This document shows, in pieces, positions 7,326 to 14,951 of a stretch of 15,750 bases of DNA. This DNA comes from an uncultured Bacteroidota bacterium. Lineage in GTDB: Bacteria; Bacteroidota; Bacteroidia; Flavobacteriales; Flavobacteriaceae. Where the stretch lies: contig CAIXNQ010000228.1 of the NCBI GenBank assembly GCA_903920835.1, positions 1 to 15,750 of the forward strand. The letters are read 5' to 3'. The notes below the pieces were generated by a model. That model made no database searches and was not told where the DNA came from. It saw only the letters and a list, made by a program, of their open reading frames with translations. How positions within the stretch are numbered: position 1 is the stretch's first letter; every line of letters starts with the position of its first letter. The translations under genes were made by a program, and so were the position numbers.

Positions 7326-7345
7326 TATTCCTTGTAAGAACAAAA
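7315..7345 (-). promoter_or_regulatory. Promoter of pdhA-E2
   Basis: On the minus strand TTTTG (7345-7341) is followed by 18 nt and then TACTTTTG (7322-7315), an exact match to the Bacteroidota TAnnTTTG element at a normal distance from the TTG/TTTG box. The start of transcription would be near 7308, leaving a leader of about 75 nt before the pdhA ATG at 7233. A second TAnnTTTG match (7348-7341) overlaps the upstream box. Confidence 0.65.
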
Positions 7346-7370
7346 TTAATAGTAATTATTTTTATTTGTT

Positions 7371-7853
7371 CTAAAGTGCATTTTTATCAAACATAAAAGG
7401 AAGCAGATTTTTTAATGAATCTGATTTGTAAATCAACCCTATTTCGCCCATAAAATAAATTTCAATAGGTTGATTTTGTTTCATTTCATATTCTGCAATA
7501 GATTGTCTGCATGCTCCACAAGGAGGGATTGGAGATTCTGTTTTGTTATTATCACTAGCAGCTGTAATTGCCATTTTTAAAATTTTAGCTTCTGTATAAA
7601 TAGCTCCTGCCTGAAAAATAGCAACTCTTTCGGCACAAAGTCCAGAAGGATATGCCGCATTTTCTTGATTAGAACCTAAAACTACCTTTCCATTATCTAA
7701 TAAAATCGCAACACCAACTCTAAAGTTTGAATAAGGTGCATAGGCATTTTTTCTGATCTCTATAGATTGATTCATCAAATTCTGAACATCATTTGGCAAA
7801 TCATCAGTAGTTTCATAAATAGAAAATCTTGTAGTAATATTAATTTCTTTCAT
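7371..7853 (-). CDS. cdd: Cytidine deaminase
   Basis: This zinc-dependent enzyme converts cytidine and deoxycytidine to uridine and deoxyuridine in pyrimidine salvage. The 160-residue protein has the short (homotetrameric-type) length plus an N-terminal extension of roughly 20 residues. The catalytic motifs are complete: YSNFRVGVAI, then CAERVAIF with Cys73 as zinc ligand and Glu75 as proton shuttle, and PPCGACRQSI with Cys112 and Cys115 as the other zinc ligands. The ATG at 7853 is well supported. It lies 38 bp after porV with no promoter or terminator in the gap, so it is probably expressed as the last gene of the porV transcript. No functional tie to secretion is apparent. Confidence 0.95.
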   Translation of the reverse strand: MKEINITTRFSIYETTDDLPNDVQNLMNQSIEIRKNAYAPYSNFRVGVAILLDNGKVVLGSNQENAAYPSGLCAERVAIFQAGAIYTEAKILKMAITAASDNNKTESPIPPCGACRQSIAEYEMKQNQPIEIYFMGEIGLIYKSDSLKNLLPFMFDKNAL

Positions 7854-7891
7854 TAAATTTTAATTAAATAGAAAATCAGGTTTGAAAACAT

Positions 7892-9094
7892 TTAATTATT
7901 ATCATAATCGTCTCCAAAACCAATTGTAAGAGAAAATCGTAGCGTGTTTTCGAGTGGACTTTTTATTGCCGAAGCATTGAATAAATAAGACACGTCAATT
8001 TTAATTGCTGTGTATTTAAAACCAGCTCCAAGAGAGAAAAATTTTCTCGCTCCTTTATCGGGACTTTCGTGGAAATAGCCTAAACGCATTGCGAAAGAGT
8101 CTTGATAGGAATATTCTGTGGCAAGCGAATAAGTAAATTCTTTGATGAATTCGCTAAATCCACCTGGTTTTGAACCGATATCAAAAGATTTGAAAATTCC
8201 AGAAGTCCATCCTATAGATTTATAATCGCTTACTGAAGCATAATAGTCTGCATTGTTTACAACACCATCACCATTGTAATCAAATAAATCACTGCTGGTT
8301 GTACTTGTTATTTTTGGAGTTGGCACCATTAGTTTGGCGAATTCAACGCTAACAGAAACCTTGTTATATTCATCAAATCCAAAATCATACCCCCCTCCTA
8401 TTCGCATTGTTGCGGGTAAAAAGTTTGAAGATTGAATGTCTGCAATACTGGTATCGTAATTGATTTTTGGACCTAAGTTTTGAAAATTAAAACCTAGACG
8501 CATTCTTCCATTAAAATCTTCATAAGCTTCTTCTTCTGTTTGATAAAGACCAGCTACATCAAAAGCAAAAGTTGTAGCGGCTTTTGCGTCATTATTTGCA
8601 TCTGGAATTTTTAAATTAGAACGAATGTAACGACCAGCAACAGCCATTGCGAAAGTTGGGCTTAACTTTAAAGAATAAGATAAATCTAATGCCAATTCGT
8701 TTGGTTTTACAATATTTGCAGCATCGTCATAATTTTGTCTCAATTCAATTTCACCTAAACCAAAATAACGTAAACTTCCAGCAAAGGCACTACGTTCATT
8801 TATTCGATTGTAATATGTAATTTGTCCCAAGGAGATGTCATTTACTAAACTTGTTAAATAAGGTGTATAACTAGTTGAAAAACCTTGTTGTTTAGAAATG
8901 AAAGCGAATTTCGCTGGATTCCATTGTTGTGAATAAGCATCTGGAGAAGTTGCTACTCCTTGATCACCAAGTCCTGCAGCTCTAGCATCGGCGGCAACTA
9001 AAAGAAATGGAACTCCAGTAGTTATTACTCTTTCTTGAGCATTAGATAATTGAATATTAAGTAGTAATAGTAAAAATATTGAAATTTTTTTCAT
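7892..9094 (-). CDS. porV: Type IX secretion outer-membrane protein PorV (LptO)
   Basis: The 400-residue protein starts with a signal peptide (MKKISIFLLLLLNIQLSNA, cleavage before Gln20) and then the family signature TTGVPFLLVAADARAAGLGDQG followed by QQWNPAKFAF. Alternating amphipathic strands and a C-terminal strand ending RFSLTIGFG fit a FadL-like outer-membrane beta-barrel. In the type IX system PorV takes cargo from the SprA translocon and anchors it, together with PorU, at the cell surface. Residues 272-283 (DYNGDGVVNNAD) match a 12-residue EF-hand calcium loop inserted in a predicted extracellular region. The gene follows porU after 42 bp, has its own promoter overlapping the porU stop, and is followed by cdd. 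Confidence 0.93.
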   Translation of the reverse strand: MKKISIFLLLLLNIQLSNAQERVITTGVPFLLVAADARAAGLGDQGVATSPDAYSQQWNPAKFAFISKQQGFSTSYTPYLTSLVNDISLGQITYYNRINERSAFAGSLRYFGLGEIELRQNYDDAANIVKPNELALDLSYSLKLSPTFAMAVAGRYIRSNLKIPDANNDAKAATTFAFDVAGLYQTEEEAYEDFNGRMRLGFNFQNLGPKINYDTSIADIQSSNFLPATMRIGGGYDFGFDEYNKVSVSVEFAKLMVPTPKITSTTSSDLFDYNGDGVVNNADYYASVSDYKSIGWTSGIFKSFDIGSKPGGFSEFIKEFTYSLATEYSYQDSFAMRLGYFHESPDKGARKFFSLGAGFKYTAIKIDVSYLFNASAIKSPLENTLRFSLTIGFGDDYDNN

Positions 9095-9120
9095 TCTGAA
9101 TTTTATGTAAAATAATTAAA

Positions 9121-9150
9121 CAAAGATAGTATTTTATTAAAGTATTACAA
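9121..9150 (-). promoter_or_regulatory. Promoter of porV
   Basis: On the minus strand TTG (9150-9148) is followed by 19 nt and TATCTTTG (9128-9121), an exact Bacteroidota promoter. The -33 box lies inside the last codons of porU. The start would be near 9114, about 20 nt ahead of the porV ATG. This would let porV and cdd be expressed without porU. Confidence 0.65.
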
Positions 9151-12100
9151 GTTTCTCGTACTTTTCTGATTTTGTATTAGAAATAGTAGATTTTACAGTG
9201 AGTTTATAAACATAAACGCCTTTACCAATTTTGTCCCCGAAATCATCTTTTCCATCCCAAGAAATATCTCTAGACAAAAAACCATCAGTTGTAATCGTTT
9301 GGTTTTTAGTCCAAATAACTTTTCCTGTAATTGTCATTACCTGAACTTGTACTTCAAGTGGTTCATAAGGACGATTGTGAGTGAACCAAAACTGAGTATA
9401 GTTGACAAAAGGGTTTGGATAATTTAAAACATTAGTTAATGTCAAAGTTTCATCGCCTACAACCACAAACTGTATTTGGGCAGTAACTAAATTATTATAA
9501 ACATCCCAAGCTTTAAAAGTTAGTGTGTGCAGGCCTTTTGCGAGATTTCTAAATGGATATTTTACAGTTCCTTTTTTATAATTATTCAAGACGGTATCAT
9601 AATAATCGTTCATAATGTAAGGATTTGTTTCATTTCCGTCTAAAAATGCAATTATATCATGACCGATTCCACTTGCTGTGTTTATTCCATTTTCATCTTC
9701 AAGAAATGCGAGAAAAATTGGTGATTCATTTGTTATTCCACCGTTTACAAATGTTTCGTCGTTCATGTACAATCTTACTTTTGGAGGAGTGGTGTCAACA
9801 GCGGCGTTTTGGTTTACACCTCCAATTTTAATAGTTGTATTTGATCCTGTTTTATCTAACAACAATTGGTTTCTTTTTCCATAAAAGCTAATCTTTCCAT
9901 TACCAAGCGGGATTCTAATGTCTCTTGGAACAACAAATCCAAATTCAAACTGGCCATTTGTTATTGAGGCATTTCCTCTAAAAATAGTTTCTCCGAGGGT
10001 TACAAAAGGCATTGTAGAACCGTTAAGGTCGTTATCTAATGTAATTCTCGGAATGTTTTTATCAAAAATTCTAACCGCTAAATCACCGTTATAACTGGTT
10101 AGCGGTAAATCGTTTTCGTCTCTAACTTCGCCTGTAAGTTTTACATAAGCTAAAGATTTTAAATCATCAATAACACCAGAAACAGGTTTGTCATTTACTT
10201 TAGTCAATACAATTTTAGGTTTTGGAATTGCCAACATTAATGCGGGGTCACCAATATAGAAAACAACATTTCTTCCACCACTAGTACTAATATTTTTTGC
10301 CTTTCTTAATGCTTCCGCAATCGAAGTGTAATTGTCTGAATTATTTGGAAAAAGAAAACTTGAAAGGTTGTTATTAAAAATTAATGCACCACCTTTTCCT
10401 ATTTCTCTAATGGTTGTAACCATTGAAATAGCACCACCTTTAGGATTCCAATAGGTATATTCTCCTCCTGTGGGTCGATATGGGTTATCAAATCTAGAAA
10501 AATCGCAAGTAATTGTTATAAATAAGGGATATCTATATTGGTTGCTTAGATTTTGACCATCAGATTTTTCCCAAATTCGTTCTTGAGCAAGAATATCTTC
10601 AGATCCATGACCTAAATAATTAAAAACCAAAGCTCCTTTTTCAAAAGCATTAAACATATCTTCTCTCGCTTTTGGGTAACGTGCACCACCAGCAGAAGTT
10701 TCTTGAACATAGGAATCTAATAAGATTTTTTCAACATTGATAAATGGTTTTTGAGTTGCAACCAAATCCGCCAAATTATTTTGATATGATTGAAGGTCAC
10801 CATCACCGCCAGAATCATTATCGTCAGCAACATAAATACAGTTGTTACGCCAGCTTCCATAAGATTTAATATCGTGATATTCTAAAACTTTATTAACCAT
10901 TTCTTCTGCTTGTTGATTTGAACTTACGAGCATTCTCCCAACAGCTATATCGAGATTTCCATAAAAATAATCAACATTCCCCTCGGAAAGTGAAGTTCCG
11001 TTTCCACTATCCATCAAACCAAAAAAATCATCAGATGCAAATGAACTTTCACCCAAAGTGTTGCTGCTTAAAGCTTGATAAATTGGAACAATATTGGTAT
11101 TATTAGGAATTCTGTTTTTAAAATCAAATGAAGCACCGCCAAACAAATTTAAATATTTTAGTTTTTTTGTTGGAGTTGAAGCATTTTCATAAACGTATTT
11201 TACGAAATTTCTAATAGCACCAATATCTTGTTTTCCAGAGCTAAATTCAGGATAAATTGTTTCTAAGTTGACAACTTTTACATTCAGATTAGAATAATTA
11301 CGATGAAAATTAGCTAGTTTTTCTGCCTGTGGATTTAAAAATGAAGGTGTAATAATTAAATAATCAATGTCTTGAAATTGACCTTGAGTGTTATTGAAAA
11401 TTGTTCCTTTTAGATTTTGATTAGCTACTCTTGACTGCGAATCCTTATCTGGAGCATATAAATTTGAATAATCAATAGCTATATATTTTCGAACTTCTCC
11501 TAGATTTGCCTTAAATGAAAATACAGATTGATTGTTGTTTTCAACTTTTGTTACATTATATCTATCTGTAATATCCCAAACTTGCTTAATATTTGTTGCA
11601 TTTTGAATTTCAAAAGCAGCAGTTCCGATTAAAGTTGCGGCATCATTATATTGAAATCGAAATTGTTGCCCATAACCTTTTAGGTTTCTTTTTGCACTTA
11701 GTTTAATATAATCTAAATAACCTATAGAAGATGGAATTCCGTTGTTATTGTATGTGAACTTCAAACTAACATTTTCAGAAGCTAGAATAGAAGCTGTGCC
11801 ATCTGCATCTTTGAAAGAATAACCATCGCTCAAAGCACTAATATTTATGGTTGTTAAATTAATATTATTGAATTTGATGTTAAAATTTGTGGCTGTGTTA
11901 GCTACTGCTGCTACATGAAAGTTAGCAGCTATTTGTGAACCTATAACGATATTTGGAATTGAAAAATCAAATGTTTGTTCATTTTCAAAATCAAATTTTT
12001 CACCATACCACTGACGACCTAGTTTACCAATATTAGTTAAATCTACCTCATGATAAAGTTCATCATCAAATGTAGATATGATTTGAGTGGGAATATCTTG

Positions 12101-12967
12101 TGGTTGCGTAAAATTTTGGATTCTTTTTCCATCGTCTCCTTGAACTGTTATATAATAAAAAGACTTATCGGCATAAAGATTCAAACTTGTTTCAGATTCA
12201 GAGTTCCAGTTATCAACACCTTCGCCATAAAAAATAATAGAATCTACATCATTAAATACCCCGTCGTCTTCACCAAAAATCTGAATCGCATTTTCAGTTA
12301 AATCATTTGGATAGTTGGCACTATTTAAAAGAGGTAACATTCTACCTCCATTTCCATAAATTTTGATTTTTTTTGGGTCAATACCATTAGTATTAAATCC
12401 TAATTGGTCTAGAAAAGATTTTGTTAATTGATAAACACCCGATTTTTGAATAAAAAATCTATACCATTCACCAGTTGCTAAAACTGAATTAGAAACAGAA
12501 TTTACATTAGCAATCAAACGTTTGGTGTTTTGAATACTAAAACTATAGGTAAAAGATTTTAATTTTTGAAAACCATTTCCATTCTTTATTATAGGTGTAA
12601 TATTAATTTCATAAGAATAATCTTCTCTAGCTTGAATATTATAAATTTTAGAAATAATACTTGACGGAATTTTCTTTAGGTCTAATTGTCCTAATTCATT
12701 CTGAGAAATAGGCTCTAAAACAACATTTGATAATCTTAGTGAATTTTCATCAATCAATCCAGGAGAAGGTTTTCTTAATGAAATTAATATTTCATTTTTT
12801 CCTAAATCATAAACAAATATATTAGAATTAAACTTTGGGACACTAACATTAAAAGTTCCATAGGCAACTTTAGAATTAAGAGTCCAATCTAAAGTAATTG
12901 TTTCTGACTGTTGCGCAATAGAAAAACTACTAATAAACAACAATATAAAGCAAACAAAATATTTCAT
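9137..12967 (-). CDS. porU: Type IX secretion sortase PorU, gingipain (C25) family
   Basis: PorU is the surface cysteine protease that cuts off the C-terminal sorting domain of type IX cargo and links the cargo to anionic LPS or another anchor. From the ATG at 12967 it has 1276 residues. An upstream in-frame TTG (12994) would put nine residues before an obvious signal peptide, so it is rejected. The signal peptide ends at about SIA-Gln19. A large beta-rich N-terminal part (about 20-520) precedes the C25 domain (about 528-912), with YLGHGSED (His787) and ITCDFSRFDNP (Cys821) as the catalytic pair. A beta-sandwich region follows. The last 95 residues, from LNYPNPF to YEKLVIL, form a type IX sorting-type domain (WDGKDDFGDKIGKGVYVYKL), which PorU is known to retain. 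It is divergent from gldJ and directly upstream of porV, the usual flavobacterial order. Confidence 0.94.
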   Translation of the reverse strand: MKYFVCFILLFISSFSIAQQSETITLDWTLNSKVAYGTFNVSVPKFNSNIFVYDLGKNEILISLRKPSPGLIDENSLRLSNVVLEPISQNELGQLDLKKIPSSIISKIYNIQAREDYSYEINITPIIKNGNGFQKLKSFTYSFSIQNTKRLIANVNSVSNSVLATGEWYRFFIQKSGVYQLTKSFLDQLGFNTNGIDPKKIKIYGNGGRMLPLLNSANYPNDLTENAIQIFGEDDGVFNDVDSIIFYGEGVDNWNSESETSLNLYADKSFYYITVQGDDGKRIQNFTQPQDIPTQIISTFDDELYHEVDLTNIGKLGRQWYGEKFDFENEQTFDFSIPNIVIGSQIAANFHVAAVANTATNFNIKFNNINLTTINISALSDGYSFKDADGTASILASENVSLKFTYNNNGIPSSIGYLDYIKLSAKRNLKGYGQQFRFQYNDAATLIGTAAFEIQNATNIKQVWDITDRYNVTKVENNNQSVFSFKANLGEVRKYIAIDYSNLYAPDKDSQSRVANQNLKGTIFNNTQGQFQDIDYLIITPSFLNPQAEKLANFHRNYSNLNVKVVNLETIYPEFSSGKQDIGAIRNFVKYVYENASTPTKKLKYLNLFGGASFDFKNRIPNNTNIVPIYQALSSNTLGESSFASDDFFGLMDSGNGTSLSEGNVDYFYGNLDIAVGRMLVSSNQQAEEMVNKVLEYHDIKSYGSWRNNCIYVADDNDSGGDGDLQSYQNNLADLVATQKPFINVEKILLDSYVQETSAGGARYPKAREDMFNAFEKGALVFNYLGHGSEDILAQERIWEKSDGQNLSNQYRYPLFITITCDFSRFDNPYRPTGGEYTYWNPKGGAISMVTTIREIGKGGALIFNNNLSSFLFPNNSDNYTSIAEALRKAKNISTSGGRNVVFYIGDPALMLAIPKPKIVLTKVNDKPVSGVIDDLKSLAYVKLTGEVRDENDLPLTSYNGDLAVRIFDKNIPRITLDNDLNGSTMPFVTLGETIFRGNASITNGQFEFGFVVPRDIRIPLGNGKISFYGKRNQLLLDKTGSNTTIKIGGVNQNAAVDTTPPKVRLYMNDETFVNGGITNESPIFLAFLEDENGINTASGIGHDIIAFLDGNETNPYIMNDYYDTVLNNYKKGTVKYPFRNLAKGLHTLTFKAWDVYNNLVTAQIQFVVVGDETLTLTNVLNYPNPFVNYTQFWFTHNRPYEPLEVQVQVMTITGKVIWTKNQTITTDGFLSRDISWDGKDDFGDKIGKGVYVYKLTVKSTISNTKSEKYEKLVIL

Positions 12968-13047
12968 AAAAAAAATTATATTGTAATAACGCAAAGTAAT
13001 GTGAGTTTAGTATTTTATTTTAAAAAAAAACAAATACAATAAAAAAA

Positions 13048-13080
13048 CAAAAGTAACGTTTGTATAAATAGTAACACAAA
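13048..13080 (-). promoter_or_regulatory. Promoter of porU
   Basis: On the minus strand TTTG (13080-13077) is followed by 21 nt and TACTTTTG (13055-13048), the same -7 octamer as at the pdhA promoter. Transcription would start near 13041, giving a leader of about 75 nt before the ATG at 12967. The surroundings are rich in A and T runs, so a chance match is possible. Confidence 0.5.
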
Positions 13081-13110
13081 AAAATAATTAATTTTTTTCA
13101 AAAAAAAGAG

Positions 13111-13139
13111 TTGCAATTTCAGGTTAATTCTTATATTGC
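13111..13139 (+). promoter_or_regulatory. Promoter of gldJ
   Basis: TTG at 13111-13113, 18 nt and TATATTGC at 13132-13139 approximate the TTG/TAnnTTTG promoter, with two mismatches in the -7 element. An A/T-tract region lies just upstream (13076-13108). Transcription near 13145 would give a leader of about 30 nt to the ATG at 13175. It would also exclude the upstream in-frame alternative start at 13136. Confidence 0.5.
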
Positions 13140-13174
13140 GCTCCGAAATTTATTACCTACAAAAGTACAAAAGT

Positions 13175-14893
13175 ATGAAAGTAAAAAAAATTATTACCTT
13201 AAGGTTAATGCTTGTATTAACAGTTGTTTTCAGCATCTATAGTTGCAGTAAAAGTTCAAGTTCTAAGAACACTTCGTCAGCAACAGGATGGAAAATTAAT
13301 GACAAAAAAGGAGGTTTCCAGTTAAATTCAAAGTACAAAAAACAACAAGCGGCACCTGGTCTTGTTGAAGTTGAAGGTGGAACTTTTACCATGGGTAAAG
13401 TTCAGGATGATGTAATGCATGATTGGAATAATACTCCAAATCAACAGCATGTTCAGTCTTTCTACATGGACGAAACTGAGGTCACTAATGCCATGTATAT
13501 GGAATATTTGGAATGGATAAAAAGAGTATATCCACCAGATCAAGAAAACTACAAAAACATTTATGATGGTGCTTCTCTTGATACTCTTGTATGGAGAAAC
13601 AGACTTGGATATAATGAAACAATGACTAATAACTATTTTAGACATCCAGCTTATGCTAATTATCCTGTAGTTGGAGTTAATTGGATTCAAGCAGTTGAAT
13701 TTTCTAAATGGAGAACTGACCGTGTTAATGAATCTGTTCTAGAAAAAGAAGGTTACCTTAAAAAAGATGCCAAAGTATTAGACGTAAAAGGAGAAGCAAC
13801 TTTTAACACTGACACCTACTTAGCAGCTCCTTCTAAAACTTTCGGTGGTGATGACAAAATTGTTTTAAAAGGTAAAAAAGGTTCAAAATCAAAACCACTT
13901 CCAGCGTCTAAAGGTTCAAATGGTTCTACCGAACAAAAAAATGTATATGCACAAAGATCTTCCGGTGTGATTATGCCTGAATACCGTTTGCCAACAGAAG
14001 CAGAATGGGAATATGCAGCTGCAGCAGATATAGGACAAAGAGAATATAACGTTTATAAAGGTCAAAAGAAATATCCTTGGTCTGGAAGTTATACTCGTTC
14101 AGGAAAAAGACAAACTAAAGGAGATCAATTAGCTAACTTTAAACAAGGAAAAGGTGATTATGGTGGAGTTGCTGGATGGTCCGATGATGGAGCAGATATT
14201 ACAAATTTTGTAAAAGCGTATCCTCCAAATGATTTTGGATTATATGATATGGCAGGAAATGTTGCTGAATGGGTTGCTGATGTTTATAGACCAATAGTTG
14301 ACGACGAAGCAAATGACTTCAACTATTTTAGAGGTAACGTTTACATGAAAAACAAAATTGGCGATGATGGTAAAGTAGAAATTGTTTCAGGTGAAACTCA
14401 AAAATATGACACACTTTCTAACGGAAAAATTATTGCTAGAAACTTTCCTGGTCAAATTGATCAAGTTCCAGTTGATGAAAAAGAAACTTATTTAAGAATA
14501 AATTTCTCGCAAAGTAATAATATTGGATATCGAGATGGCGACAAACAATCAACAAGATTCTTTAAAGATGCGTCATCCGAAGAAGACAACGACAAAAAAG
14601 ATGCTAACAAAAAAAGAATGTATGATTCTCCTGAACACAGTGTTACTGTTGATAGTTTAGGAAATATGATTAGAAAATACGATAAGTCTTCTAAGAGAAC
14701 TACATTAATAGATGATCATGTTAGAGTTTACAAAGGAGGTTCATGGAGAGATAGAGCATATTGGTTAGATCCAGCTCAAAGGAGATATTTCCCACAAGAT
14801 ATGGCAACAGATTACATTGGATTTAGATGTGCGATGTCAAAAGTTGGACCGAAATCTAGCAAAAAAACTGCAAAGGGAAAACCAAAACAATAA
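13175..14893 (+). CDS. gldJ: Gliding motility / type IX secretion lipoprotein GldJ
   Basis: GldJ is an outer-membrane lipoprotein, related to GldK, that is required for gliding and for type IX secretion in Flavobacterium. From the ATG at 13175 it has 572 residues. A lipoprotein signal precedes Cys24 (FSIYSC lipobox) and a Ser/Lys-rich tether. The rest has the formylglycine-generating-enzyme/sulfatase-modifying fold: VEGGTFTMG (67-74), DETEVTNAMYMEYLEW, YPVVGVNWIQAVEFSKW, RLPTEAEWEYAA (from 271), YDMAGNVAEW (361-366 for GNVAEW), and KGGSWRDRAYWLDPAQRRY to IGFRCAM (550-554). The enzyme activity of the family is not expected here. Two insertions break the fold: a basic Lys/Gly/Ser stretch at about 228-255 and a long charged segment at about 385-520. 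The tail (KSSKKTAKGKPKQ) is very basic. A terminator follows. Confidence 0.95.
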   Translation: MKVKKIITLRLMLVLTVVFSIYSCSKSSSSKNTSSATGWKINDKKGGFQLNSKYKKQQAAPGLVEVEGGTFTMGKVQDDVMHDWNNTPNQQHVQSFYMDETEVTNAMYMEYLEWIKRVYPPDQENYKNIYDGASLDTLVWRNRLGYNETMTNNYFRHPAYANYPVVGVNWIQAVEFSKWRTDRVNESVLEKEGYLKKDAKVLDVKGEATFNTDTYLAAPSKTFGGDDKIVLKGKKGSKSKPLPASKGSNGSTEQKNVYAQRSSGVIMPEYRLPTEAEWEYAAAADIGQREYNVYKGQKKYPWSGSYTRSGKRQTKGDQLANFKQGKGDYGGVAGWSDDGADITNFVKAYPPNDFGLYDMAGNVAEWVADVYRPIVDDEANDFNYFRGNVYMKNKIGDDGKVEIVSGETQKYDTLSNGKIIARNFPGQIDQVPVDEKETYLRINFSQSNNIGYRDGDKQSTRFFKDASSEEDNDKKDANKKRMYDSPEHSVTVDSLGNMIRKYDKSSKRTTLIDDHVRVYKGGSWRDRAYWLDPAQRRYFPQDMATDYIGFRCAMSKVGPKSSKKTAKGKPKQ

Positions 14894-14911
14894 ATAATTA
14901 ATAATACAACT

Positions 14912-14941
14912 AAAGCCCTTATCTATAAGGGCTTTTTTTTT
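14912..14941 (+). terminator. Intrinsic terminator of gldJ
   Basis: AAAGCCCTTA (14912-14921) and TAAGGGCTTT (14926-14935) are perfect 10-bp inverted arms with a 4-nt TCTA loop. They run into nine T residues (14933-14941). It starts 18 bp after the gldJ stop and ends 10 bp before the murF ATG. Confidence 0.92.
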
Positions 14942-14951
14942 ACACAAATTT

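Noticed and set aside
12968..12994. Longer start (TTG at 12994) for porU
   Set aside because: It would bury a clear signal peptide behind nine extra residues; the ATG at 12967 places the signal at the N-terminus.
13136..13174. Longer start for gldJ
   Set aside because: It begins inside the predicted -7 element and would place 13 residues before the lipoprotein signal; the ATG at 13175 fits.
13328..13690. Minus-strand 120-codon frame within gldJ
   Set aside because: It lies wholly antisense to strongly conserved GldJ coding sequence and shows no recognisable domain.
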